A stretch of DNA of 64,000 nt, taken from JAVJSU01 sp040219275. GTDB lineage: Bacteria; Chloroflexota; Anaerolineae; Aggregatilineales; Phototrophicaceae. The DNA lies in contig JAVJSU010000038.1 of the NCBI GenBank assembly GCA_040219275.1, positions 333,902 through 397,901 of the forward strand, given 5' to 3'. The position numbers were made by a program, and so were the translations under genes. The notes beneath the pieces are model-generated. The model searched no databases. It was not told where the DNA came from and was given only the letters and a program-made list of their open reading frames with translations. Below are positions 42,653 through 50,893 of the stretch, piece by piece (the stretch's first letter is position 1; each line of letters opens with the position of its first letter).

Positions 42653-44227
42653 ATGGCGCAAGAAAATGGCGCGAAAACAAAGAAAACTGAGGACGATTCG
42701 GACAAATCCAGCCCAACGGACAAACCTTTAATCGTTATTGCGTCTAATCGCGGTCCGTTTTCATTTAAACAAAGCGAAAATGGTGAACTCACCCATACAC
42801 GCGGTCAGGGTGGTCTTGTGACGGCACTCGCAGGCGTAGCAGAAAAACATGATGTGCTCTGGGTTGCCTGTGCCTTAAGCGAAGCCGACGAAGCATGGGC
42901 GAAGCAACACAATGACCAGCCACAGGATATTGACGGCACCACCTTACAACTTGTGCGCGTGGATACTGACCGCTTCAATCAATACTATAATCAGATCGCC
43001 AATCCCCTGTTGTGGTTCTTACATCATCAATTATGGGACACCCCCCGCCAGCCGACCTTTGATGGCAATTTATGGGACGCATGGTACGACGGTTATGTGG
43101 CGGTCAATAAGCAGATCGCGGAAGTCATCGCAGAAAGTGTAAAAGATTATGACGGTCCGGTGGTGATCTTCCCGCAGGATTATCATCTGTATATGGTGCC
43201 AAAATTTCTGCGGGAATTATTGGGCGACAAAGTACAGATTCAACACTTCCTACACATCCCCTGGCCCGGTCCTGATGCGTGGCGTTTGTTGCCGTCGGAA
43301 ATCCGAGACGCGATTTTCACCAGCTTCCTTAATTGTGACCGCATCGGTTTCCAGACCAAGCGCGATGCCTTCAATTTTGTGCAGACCTGTCGTTTTTATC
43401 TGCCGGATGCTCATTCTTACGGTAGCCGTGACACGATTGATTATGAAGGACGCAAAGTACGGGCGATTGCCTACCCGATCTCGATTGATGTCGAAAAATT
43501 AGAGACGATGGCGGCGAGTACGGAAATCGAACTCCATAAATCTCGCGTCATCAACATCGTCGGTGATCGTAAGGTGATTCTGCGCGTGGATCGCATCGAA
43601 CCCAGCAAGAACATTTTGCGGGGTTTTCAGGCATTCCGTGAGTTGTTGGAGCGTTTTCCGGAGCATCGGGGCAAAGTACAGATGCTGGCATTGCTGGTGC
43701 CATCGCGTCTGGATGTCAAGGAATATTTCACGTATCTCCAGGAAGTGACAGCCGAAGTGGGCTTAATCAACGCGCAATTTAGTGACGCGCTGTGGGAACC
43801 CATCCGCATGATTCTCGGTAACAATTACCAGCGGGCAATTGCCGCCTTCCAGATTTATGATATTTTGATGGTCAATCCCATCACAGATGGCATGAATCTG
43901 GTCGCCAAAGAAGGCGCATTGGTTAATCAGCGCGATGGTGTCCTGTTGCTATCAGAATATGCTGGCGCGTTTTATGAATTGGGCGACAATGCGCTGGTCG
44001 TATCACCCTTCGATATTTATAAAACCGCACAGGCAATGCACGATGCGTTGAAGATGCCCATGGCGGAACGCGAAAAAATGGCGACCGCACTGCGTAAACA
44101 GGTACAAGGTGCAGGCGTAAAAGCATGGTTCAACAATCAGCTCACAGATGCGCTCAACGCATTCAAAAACCAATCAAAAAAATCTTCCACGCCGGTAACG
44201 CCATCAACTAAAAAATCGGAGGCTTGA
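42653..44227 (+). CDS. otsA: Trehalose-6-phosphate synthase-like GT20 glycosyltransferase
   Basis: A 524-residue GT-B enzyme; ATG 42653 is chosen for the GGAG 6 nt upstream (ATGs at 42617 and 42638 are alternatives). Motifs include 'IVIASNRGPFSF', 'FPQDYHLYMVPKFL', 'RVDRIEPSKNILRGF' and the sugar-nucleotide site 'DGMNLVAKE'. It would join a nucleotide-glucose donor to glucose-6-phosphate in trehalose synthesis, with the phosphatase encoded convergently. The acceptor-side residues suggest GT20, but a glucosylglycerol-phosphate synthase is a possible alternative. The last 91 nt overlap otsB. Confidence 0.85.
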   Translation: MAQENGAKTKKTEDDSDKSSPTDKPLIVIASNRGPFSFKQSENGELTHTRGQGGLVTALAGVAEKHDVLWVACALSEADEAWAKQHNDQPQDIDGTTLQLVRVDTDRFNQYYNQIANPLLWFLHHQLWDTPRQPTFDGNLWDAWYDGYVAVNKQIAEVIAESVKDYDGPVVIFPQDYHLYMVPKFLRELLGDKVQIQHFLHIPWPGPDAWRLLPSEIRDAIFTSFLNCDRIGFQTKRDAFNFVQTCRFYLPDAHSYGSRDTIDYEGRKVRAIAYPISIDVEKLETMAASTEIELHKSRVINIVGDRKVILRVDRIEPSKNILRGFQAFRELLERFPEHRGKVQMLALLVPSRLDVKEYFTYLQEVTAEVGLINAQFSDALWEPIRMILGNNYQRAIAAFQIYDILMVNPITDGMNLVAKEGALVNQRDGVLLLSEYAGAFYELGDNALVVSPFDIYKTAQAMHDALKMPMAEREKMATALRKQVQGAGVKAWFNNQLTDALNAFKNQSKKSSTPVTPSTKKSEA

Positions 44228-44955
44228 CGGACAGTTGGTGGGGTATCATCGTCCGCAGACTCTACACCAACGGCGACTCCATAACACACGCCGGTTTCAC
44301 GGAGATGTCTCGCCATGTTAAGGGCATCGACATCGGTCACGTCATCACCGAGATAGAGCGCGGTGTTCAGTTGATAATCTTCGACAAGGGCGCGGAACGC
44401 CGTGCCTTTGTTGATGTCTAACGGCGGGCGCACTTCAAAGATCATGCGTCCTTCATGCACACGCAAGCCGTGTTTTTCACTAATTGCGTTGATAATCGGC
44501 TGGAACAAACTCGCCGCAACTTCAGGATTATCCGCATTGCGATAATGCACCGACAATGTGGCAATTTTATCTTCCACCAGCATACCGGGTAGCGTGCGCT
44601 CTCTCAGAAGATCACGCACCGTTTCCATCTGTGGGCGAAATTGCTGAACAGCGTCTGGAACATCAACACCATCCCCCACCCACCGCTCTAAACCATGGTT
44701 CCCGACGTACACGAGTTCGGGAATGCCAACCCGACCATGCACATCAGCGGCGGCGCGTCCACTCACCACCGCGACCAATGCCAGCTTTTTCTGTAATTTA
44801 ATCAGCAAGTCACGGTTGCGCGGGGTGACGGTGGCGGCATCAGGCTGGCTGACGATGGGGCTAATTGTGCCGTCAACATCGGTAATGATGCCAATGCGTG
44901 ATGCCTGTATCGCTTCTAGCGGAAAATGTGAACTCCAGTCATGTGATGCAGTCAT
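44137..44955 (-). CDS. otsB: Trehalose-6-phosphate phosphatase
   Basis: A 272-residue HAD-superfamily phosphatase: motif I 'ITDVDGTISPI' (nucleophile Asp), motif II 'VVSGRAAADV', 'YVGNHGLE', and motif IV 'YLGDDVTDVDAL'. It dephosphorylates trehalose-6-phosphate. It is encoded opposite otsA with 91 bp of overlapping coding 3' ends, in contrast to the usual otsBA operon. Its C-terminal residues past motif IV ('FFDWFLNALSASVS') lie in the overlap. Confidence 0.92.
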   Translation of the reverse strand: MTASHDWSSHFPLEAIQASRIGIITDVDGTISPIVSQPDAATVTPRNRDLLIKLQKKLALVAVVSGRAAADVHGRVGIPELVYVGNHGLERWVGDGVDVPDAVQQFRPQMETVRDLLRERTLPGMLVEDKIATLSVHYRNADNPEVAASLFQPIINAISEKHGLRVHEGRMIFEVRPPLDINKGTAFRALVEDYQLNTALYLGDDVTDVDALNMARHLRETGVCYGVAVGVESADDDTPPTVRQASDFLVDGVTGVEDFFDWFLNALSASVS

Positions 44956-45253
44956 GAGGTTGTCACTTTCATGTGTTTTTTATACAATCAACTTAAACGT
45001 AGTAATTGCAAGGTAATAATCGTTATTAGCCAGTAAGATAAAATAGAAAAACTTAATATTTTTTGTGAATTTACTATGATGCGCTAAAATCACATTGATA
45101 AACAATTTTGAACAGTAACTTATTGTCTACAATTTAATTGAACTTACTGTCAAATTGTAATAAAAGGGCGATCACACCCGCGTTTTGCATCAGCTTTCAA
45201 TCACAAATGAGTTACTAAAAACTGTAGCACAGTTATGTTAAGGGCATTTGTAG

Positions 45254-45613
45254 ATGGTACCTGTGGTTATGGTTATTGAAGATGACCAAGCACTTTGCTA
45301 TATTTATGAGAAAGTGCTGGAAAAATTTGATATTGAGCTTATCCAGGCATCGGATGGTGCAATTGCCATCGAAATTTTAAGAGACACGGTTCCGGATGTG
45401 ATCTTTCTTGATATCCTTCTGCCCCGTATCAGCGGGTTGGACGTGTTGCAATTTATCGCGGATCATCGTCCTCTAGTCAACAGTAGCGTTATCGTTGTAA
45501 CCGCAAACCCCCGTTTTGAAGCTGAAGTAAGACGTATTCATCCCGTAGAGTTTGTCGCCAAGCCCATCATGCCAGATCGTATTCGTGCATGTGTCACAAA
45601 TTCCGTTGTTTGA
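45254..45613 (+). CDS. Single-domain response regulator (CheY-like receiver)
   Basis: A 119-residue receiver domain: acidic pair 'VIEDDQ', phospho-acceptor Asp in 'DVIFLDILLPRISGLDVL', Thr in 'VIVVTANPR' and Lys in 'FVAKPI'. No output domain is attached and no histidine kinase is adjacent, so it is an orphan diffusible or adaptor receiver. The preceding 298-bp AT-rich interval (44956-45253) contains an 8-bp inverted repeat at 45128-45135/45152-45159 and no gene. Confidence 0.9.
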   Translation: MVPVVMVIEDDQALCYIYEKVLEKFDIELIQASDGAIAIEILRDTVPDVIFLDILLPRISGLDVLQFIADHRPLVNSSVIVVTANPRFEAEVRRIHPVEFVAKPIMPDRIRACVTNSVV

Positions 45614-45707
45614 TGAAAATTTAACGCAACCTTCACGCATAGACTTTGCGTAGCGCCTGTCCTAATATACAATGCCCTCATGTTCAATAATCAATTAGCG
45701 GTTCCCT

Positions 45708-47813
45708 ATGTCATTTGAATTTGAAGCCCTTGTGGGTCATCTCTATATTGTTGGCGGACGTGCCATTAGTGCCGCACCGCCCGGTTCGCTAGTCGAAATC
45801 GCGCCACATAAAGCCGCACGCGGTCGTGAAGCGGATACATTCTTCGCGCTGGTCATGCCTTCCGGTCAGGCAGTCGCCCCTGCTAAATTTTTTGAGCAGA
45901 TGGCACAACTCGCCGCTGAACGCTACTTTAATAGTACAGGTAGCGTTACCTCTGGCTTACGTGATGTCTTCACCACGCTGAATCAAAATTTGCACGAACA
46001 TAATCAGCGATCACCGGAATCCCCCTACGAGGCTAATCTGTTGTGTGCGGTCTTGCGCGGCAGTGATTTGATCGTCGGGCGTGTGGGTCCCGCAGTGGTG
46101 GTAATTAATCATCAGGGGCAAACACGCACCTTCCCGGAAGATTTAACTGTCGATGAAGCTTTGTACACTGCGCCGTTGGGTATCCATCCCATCCCGAATG
46201 TTCGCATGTCACAATATCGTGTGGGGAGCGGAACACGAATGATTATGGGGGATGCTAACATCGCGGACTTCGCCATAGATCACATCACCGGCTCATTGAT
46301 GGCGCAGGATTTGAGCATGACGCTGGTTGCCTTCAAAGAATTGGCAAAGTTACAGCTAACCCTGCTCGCCGTACAATTTGTCCCGCCGGATGATCCAGTC
46401 GCCAAACCCCTGCCCGCCGGACAATCCACCAAAGAAGTAGAAGCGGCTCTCCGTGCGGCGAAAAAGCCGGAGACTGCTCCCGATGGTACGCCTGTCAGTG
46501 CTGTCGAGGCGCGGGCGGAACGTAAAAAGAATAAAAGCGCAGAGAAAATCCAGCAACAGGCACGGCGCGGGTTAAGTCTTTCTGCGTTCGGGCTAGCGGG
46601 AATCTTCCGCCTACTCAATCGCATCCTTGATCGTTTTTTCCCACCGCCCAAAGAGAACGAACGGAATGTGCTCTCCTCACCACTTGCCGCCGGAGCGATT
46701 ATCCTTGTACCGCTGGCGGTTGTATTTTTGGTGATCGGCTTATGGCTTTCCGGTGCAGGCAACACGGGCGTTGAAATTTGTGTGGGCGAAGCGGTCGCCC
46801 GTGCAGAGACCGCCCGTAGCATCCCGCCGAGTGAGATACAAACCGGACTTGCCGCGTGGGATCAGGTGTTAATTCAGGTGGATTCCTGCCGCGATTTGCG
46901 CCCTGATGACCCCACATTGAACGCACTCCAACGGGAAGCGCAGAATTACATTGACGGTACCAACCAGATTAAACGCCGTGAATTGACGGTCATTGATACC
47001 TTTACTGCCGCGTCATTGACACGCATTATTGCACAGGGGCAGGATTTATATGTACTTGATTCTGCCAATGGTGTAATTTATCGGCTCTCGTTGAATCCAG
47101 ATGGCTTGAGCGTAAGCGGTGGTATATCTCCTCCGGTGACCCAGAGTGGTTTAACGATTGGCGGACGCGTCATTGGTGAATTTATCGATATTGCTTTCGC
47201 CAATGGGCGCTTGATTGCACTGGATCGTAATGGTGTGCTAGTGACCTGTTCACCGATTTTTGTGAACGAATGCGAATCCACTCAATTGAGTGATGCAGAC
47301 ACATGGGAAAACCCGATTGCCATGCAAATCTGGAATAGTAACGTCTATGTACTCGACAACCGTTCCGGCGCGTCGGTGATCTGGCGCTATTCGCCCAGTG
47401 GAAATGTCTATGGTGGCGCAATCGACTATTTTGATAACCAACGCGTGATCACGAACGCGGTTGACTTCATCATTGATAATTCTGGATGGGTGACTGTCTT
47501 GCTAGCTGATGGCACCGTCAATCGTTATTTGTCGGGACAGGCGCAACCGTTTGAGTTTATTAGCTTTCCGGGTCCAAGACTCTCCAATGGGACATCCATG
47601 TATTATGACAGTTTTGCAACCGGACAACGTCTCTATTTTGTCGATCAAGTACAGCGTACTATCTTTGAAACTTCGCCAAGTGGCACACACTTTTCGACCT
47701 ATCGCACCTTTAACGAGGATAACTTCGCGCTGATCGAAGATGTGACGACCACCAGCGACTCGAATTTCATTTATGTGGTTTCCGGCAACACGGTTTTTGC
47801 GCTGAGTCGGTAA
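45708..47813 (+). CDS. PP2C-like protein with transmembrane helix and extracellular propeller
   Basis: A 701-residue protein. Residues about 1-230 have the PPM/PP2C outline ('RGREADTFFALVMPSG', 'VTSGLRDVFTTLNQNLHEH', 'LCAVLRGSDLIVGRVGPAVVVI'), but the metal-binding Asp motifs look degenerate. A charged linker, one membrane helix (about 325-345, 'AAGAIILVPLAVVFLVIGLWL') and an NHL/propeller-like outer domain follow ('DLYVLDSANGVIYRLSL', 'NVYVLDNRSGASVIWRY'). The layout mirrors the kinase-propeller protein at 26684-28705, so it may be a pseudophosphatase receptor. Confidence 0.72.
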   Translation: MSFEFEALVGHLYIVGGRAISAAPPGSLVEIAPHKAARGREADTFFALVMPSGQAVAPAKFFEQMAQLAAERYFNSTGSVTSGLRDVFTTLNQNLHEHNQRSPESPYEANLLCAVLRGSDLIVGRVGPAVVVINHQGQTRTFPEDLTVDEALYTAPLGIHPIPNVRMSQYRVGSGTRMIMGDANIADFAIDHITGSLMAQDLSMTLVAFKELAKLQLTLLAVQFVPPDDPVAKPLPAGQSTKEVEAALRAAKKPETAPDGTPVSAVEARAERKKNKSAEKIQQQARRGLSLSAFGLAGIFRLLNRILDRFFPPPKENERNVLSSPLAAGAIILVPLAVVFLVIGLWLSGAGNTGVEICVGEAVARAETARSIPPSEIQTGLAAWDQVLIQVDSCRDLRPDDPTLNALQREAQNYIDGTNQIKRRELTVIDTFTAASLTRIIAQGQDLYVLDSANGVIYRLSLNPDGLSVSGGISPPVTQSGLTIGGRVIGEFIDIAFANGRLIALDRNGVLVTCSPIFVNECESTQLSDADTWENPIAMQIWNSNVYVLDNRSGASVIWRYSPSGNVYGGAIDYFDNQRVITNAVDFIIDNSGWVTVLLADGTVNRYLSGQAQPFEFISFPGPRLSNGTSMYYDSFATGQRLYFVDQVQRTIFETSPSGTHFSTYRTFNEDNFALIEDVTTTSDSNFIYVVSGNTVFALSR

Positions 47814-47821
47814 CATTTACC

Positions 47822-48571
47822 CTAAAAAAACAGCAGATAGATGCCGGCGAGAAACAACAAAACCATCATCAGGTTTTCAAAAATTTTCGGCTCCATCCGC
47901 TCGATGATTCTGCGCCCCAGCCACACCCCGAACGGTACGAGGGGTGCAGTCCACGCGATGCTGAGTAACAGGTTAATGTCCATCACGTCCGCAGAGATAT
48001 AGCCAATGAGCTTAAGGGCATTGACGATGGCGAAGAATAACGTCGCCGTGCCGATGAACATGACCGGATTCATGTTCGGCTGGAGGAGCATATAGGCGGT
48101 GAACGGCGGTGCGCCTGCATTTGCCAGCGATGACCCGAAGCCGGAAGCCCATCCCGCAAAGTAGCCATGCCACGCCCGCGGGCTGTACTTGAGCGTGGGG
48201 ATGCGATTATTCGACAGCTTATAGATCACGGCGATCAGTGTAAACGCCCCGATGATCCGCCCTAACACATCATCCGGCAAGGTTGCCAGCAACAGCGTTC
48301 CGAGCAGAATGCCGAGCAACGCTGATGGGAGCATCAGCCGAAGATAGCGCATGTCCCATTTGCCCCAGTAAAAATATAATGCGAAGACATCCGCGAACAT
48401 CAATAAGGGTAAGACCAAGGCAACCGCCTCCGATTTTGACAGCACCAGACTCAAGAGCGGTGTGGTTAACGATACGGGGACGGGTCCGCCTAATCCACCT
48501 TTGGACAACCCGACCAGCAACGCTACTACCACAAAAATGAAAATCGTTTCAGGAGCCACGACGCATTCCAA
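47822..48571 (-). CDS. TSUP-family (TauE/SafE) membrane transporter
   Basis: About 245-249 residues; a TTG at 48571 or GTG at 48559 are the candidate starts, neither with a strong ribosome site. Eight membrane segments are visible, with the family hallmarks 'GLSKGGLGGP' in the first half and 'GFGSSLANAGAPPFTAYML' in the second. TSUP proteins export or import sulfite, sulfonates or thiosulfate-type anions. The stop is 8 bp from that of the convergent PP2C-like gene. Confidence 0.88.
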   Translation of the reverse strand: MECVVAPETIFIFVVVALLVGLSKGGLGGPVPVSLTTPLLSLVLSKSEAVALVLPLLMFADVFALYFYWGKWDMRYLRLMLPSALLGILLGTLLLATLPDDVLGRIIGAFTLIAVIYKLSNNRIPTLKYSPRAWHGYFAGWASGFGSSLANAGAPPFTAYMLLQPNMNPVMFIGTATLFFAIVNALKLIGYISADVMDINLLLSIAWTAPLVPFGVWLGRRIIERMEPKIFENLMMVLLFLAGIYLLFF

Positions 48572-48734
48572 TCTGAGAAAGCCTGCCCGGTTATGAAGTG
48601 TGCAGGAGTCCGTCCATCATACAGGATGATTTCAGAAAGTTGGCGTGTGTAAGTTGACGATTTCCCAAAAGATGTTGACCTCCCATAACTTTCATTCTCC
48701 GCCGCGCTGTGCTTGGCACTCGACTGCCATGAAA

Positions 48735-48960
48735 GTGTGATTTTTTCTGTGCCAGATTGTGGCATTTACGCGGATTTTGAGGGGAGAATAGTGTCTTTTT
48801 TGTGCCAGATCAAATGGCAGTTTGTGCCACAGTGCCACTGATTCGGGCGATTTTGTGCCACATTTTTATTGTGGTGATGTGGTGTAGGTAAGTTGAAATC
48901 ATCGCGCTTAGCTCGTAAATCGTCTGGACTGAACATCATAGCACAGATGTTCGTATTGCG
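48735..48960 (-). pseudogene. Relic of the HTH gene family found at 53347-53958
   Basis: Three blocks match the 5' part and upstream region of the 53347-53958 gene in the same order: a T-run followed by GCCAGATTGTGGCATTT (53781 region has GCCAAAAGTTGGCATTT), ATGGCAGTTTG at 48814 (53855), and TAGCACAGATGTTCG at 48940 (54002, one mismatch). The first two blocks are 74 bp apart in both copies. The reading frame is broken by stops. This covers most of the gene-free interval 48572-49038. Confidence 0.5.
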
Positions 48961-49038
48961 CGGTTAGGGATTGCTAACGTTTGAGGGGCAAAATATCGGC
49001 TAAAGATGCGTATATTTCCTTAAGTAGCATAACGGGAC

Positions 49039-49554
49039 TCATGATGAGCCATAAGTAACCGCGCATTGTTCCCGAATGAGCTTGACCGCTTCGTGATAAT
49101 TGTAGCGTCCGTTTGTGAAAATGAGGCGGGGCACGTTGAAGCCCATACCGCCTTTTGTGAAGATGATGGCACGTCCGAGAATGGTTTCCATACGAGTGAC
49201 GGCGTTCCAAGGAATGAACCGTTTGCGCCCGATTTTGTAGATGATGATGCCGTTCTCAACGATTACGATGTTAAACAAGTGCATATCTACGTAGAGCAGA
49301 AAAATTACACATACGACAATGACCGCCCATACGCTCGACCTGAGTAGAAATAGCATGACGATGAACCATACACCGTAAAGCACTTTTGTGTGGAGCGGGA
49401 TGGGACAGGTTAGCAGAATTTTTTCGGATGATTCGGGCAAAATCCCCCCTCGATAATCTCGCGAACTAAAGTTCGACCCGCTTACAGGCGTAGACACTCC
49501 TACATCGCAAGGGAAGACTTTGTCGCCTACTTTCAGCCATTTGAGAAGGCGCAA
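49039..49554 (-). CDS. Membrane protein with PH-like C-terminal domain
   Basis: The longest frame gives 171 residues, but the first ~35 are encoded by repeat-like sequence (49478-49599), so the true start may be further in. Two membrane segments (about 56-73 and 75-95) precede a beta-rich domain 'VENGIIIYKIGRKRFIPWNAVTRMETILGRAIIFTKG', typical of bacterial PH-like membrane proteins. The C-terminal helix 'HEAVKLIREQC' completes it. Function unknown. Confidence 0.5.
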   Translation of the reverse strand: MRLLKWLKVGDKVFPCDVGVSTPVSGSNFSSRDYRGGILPESSEKILLTCPIPLHTKVLYGVWFIVMLFLLRSSVWAVIVVCVIFLLYVDMHLFNIVIVENGIIIYKIGRKRFIPWNAVTRMETILGRAIIFTKGGMGFNVPRLIFTNGRYNYHEAVKLIREQCAVTYGSS

Positions 49555-49599
49555 GCTGGCTAGCCTGTAAGCGGAAGCACACGTTGGTGCTTACCTACG
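49478..49599. repeat. Palindromic intergenic repeat element
   Basis: CCGCTTACAGG (49478-49488) and its exact complement CCTGTAAGCGG (49564-49574) enclose 75 nt, and run directly into a 29-nt unit (49571-49599) that recurs at 50694-50722 with one mismatch. The unit is itself an inverted repeat (arms GGAAGCAC/GTGCTTCC in the second copy). It looks like a REP or MITE-type unit. Confidence 0.55.
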
Positions 49600-49615
49600 G
49601 ATATATGAATATTAA

Positions 49616-50644
49616 CTACGAGGAACAAGTCAGATTTTGCATATCTGTACCGTCGGCGCGCATCACCCAGATGTCGCCCGTACCGGCGCGATAGGACTCG
49701 AACGCGATATAGGTGTCGTCAGGTGACCATGACGGTAACCGATCCCAATCCTCAATATGCTCGCTCCCGTCCGTAATTTGAGTATAATCCGAGCCATCAA
49801 ATTGCATCGTACAAATCTTTGTGTGACATCCAAAGGCGATGGTTTCACCGTTGTGTGACCACGCTGGAAAAGTTTCCATCACGGATTCAGTATTCGTTAG
49901 GTTGGTCGGGTTTTGTGAGTCTTCGGTGACAAGTCGTAGGTCTCCCGTAACGGAATCTGTGTAAACGATGCTACCCTCTTCAGAGGAAACTACAGCGTTG
50001 CCTGCCAGATTTTCTGGAAATGAAGGAGTGATTCTTGTTAATGGGGGTGACTCAACCGTCGCGAACCACAGCGCACCGTCATCTGCTGAAGTAAAAATCA
50101 ACGATTGGCTATCTGGCATCCACTGCGGTTGACTGAATAAATAGCGCTCGTCAGATGTGAGTAGCGTCAAATTTGAGCCATTCGCATTCATGATCCCAAT
50201 ATCATAGATGTCTGCCTCGCCCATTCGTTCAGATACAAAAGCGATCATTTCGCCATCTGGTGACCATTGTCCAAAATCCTGTAGCCCTTCCATATCCGGC
50301 GTGAGGTTGATGGGATCAGAACCATCGGCGTTCATAATCCATATGTCAGATGTGCCATCGCGCTCTGATGAGAAAACAAGTTGTTCGCCATCCGGTGACC
50401 ACGAGGGTCTATAATCATGGGCGAGGCTTGATTCAGTGAGATTCGTTAAATTTGAACCATCCGCTTCAATCGTGAAAATATCAATATTGGTTGCGTTCCC
50501 ATTCATGAATACAATGGTTTGACTCGTTGGTGACCATATGGGTCTGAGTTCGTCGGACGGTTCACATTCATTTTGTAGCATGGCGCTAGACTCAAGTCCA
50601 TTCAGCATAAAGATCACAATTACAGACAAGAGCAATTTCAACAT
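49616..50644 (-). CDS. Secreted TolB/PD40 beta-propeller protein
   Basis: A 342-residue protein with a signal peptide (about 1-22) and six propeller blades built on 'IWSPTSQTIVFMN', 'SWSPDGEQLVFSSERDGTSDIWIMNADGSD', 'QWSPDGEMIAFVSERMG', 'AWSHNGETIAFGC' and 'SWSPDDTYIAFESY'. The blades match those of the outer domain of the kinase at 26684-28705. Ligand and role unknown. Copies of the same 29-nt repeat flank the gene on both sides. Confidence 0.85.
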   Translation of the reverse strand: MLKLLLSVIVIFMLNGLESSAMLQNECEPSDELRPIWSPTSQTIVFMNGNATNIDIFTIEADGSNLTNLTESSLAHDYRPSWSPDGEQLVFSSERDGTSDIWIMNADGSDPINLTPDMEGLQDFGQWSPDGEMIAFVSERMGEADIYDIGIMNANGSNLTLLTSDERYLFSQPQWMPDSQSLIFTSADDGALWFATVESPPLTRITPSFPENLAGNAVVSSEEGSIVYTDSVTGDLRLVTEDSQNPTNLTNTESVMETFPAWSHNGETIAFGCHTKICTMQFDGSDYTQITDGSEHIEDWDRLPSWSPDDTYIAFESYRAGTGDIWVMRADGTDMQNLTCSS

Positions 50645-50693
50645 TTTATTTTCGCCTCGCTAGTGTGTGCAAAATCTATCTCTGCCTTCAATT

Positions 50694-50722
50694 GCGGAAG
50701 CACACGTTGGTGCTTCCCTACG
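50694..50722. repeat. Second copy of the 29-nt hairpin repeat
   Basis: Identical at 28 of 29 positions to 49571-49599. The arms GGAAGCAC and GTGCTTCC form an 8-bp hairpin. It lies 50 bp upstream of the propeller gene. Confidence 0.75.
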
Positions 50723-50893
50723 AAGATCATTCAAATGAGTATCTTCACATTATAAGTGATCTTACACCATTACGGAGATAAATCGTTTTTGGGAGACACC
50801 GTAGGGCAAGCGGTGAAGTGCCGTACCCCACAAAAATGGTAGCGACCCCGCGCCTGTGACATAATAGACTTAACCACCACAGGAGCGTGTTGA

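Noticed and set aside
48526..48765. Minus-strand frame of 79 codons near the TSUP gene
   Set aside because: It overlaps the TSUP start region and the relic at 48735-48960, has no ribosome site, and encodes no recognisable segment.
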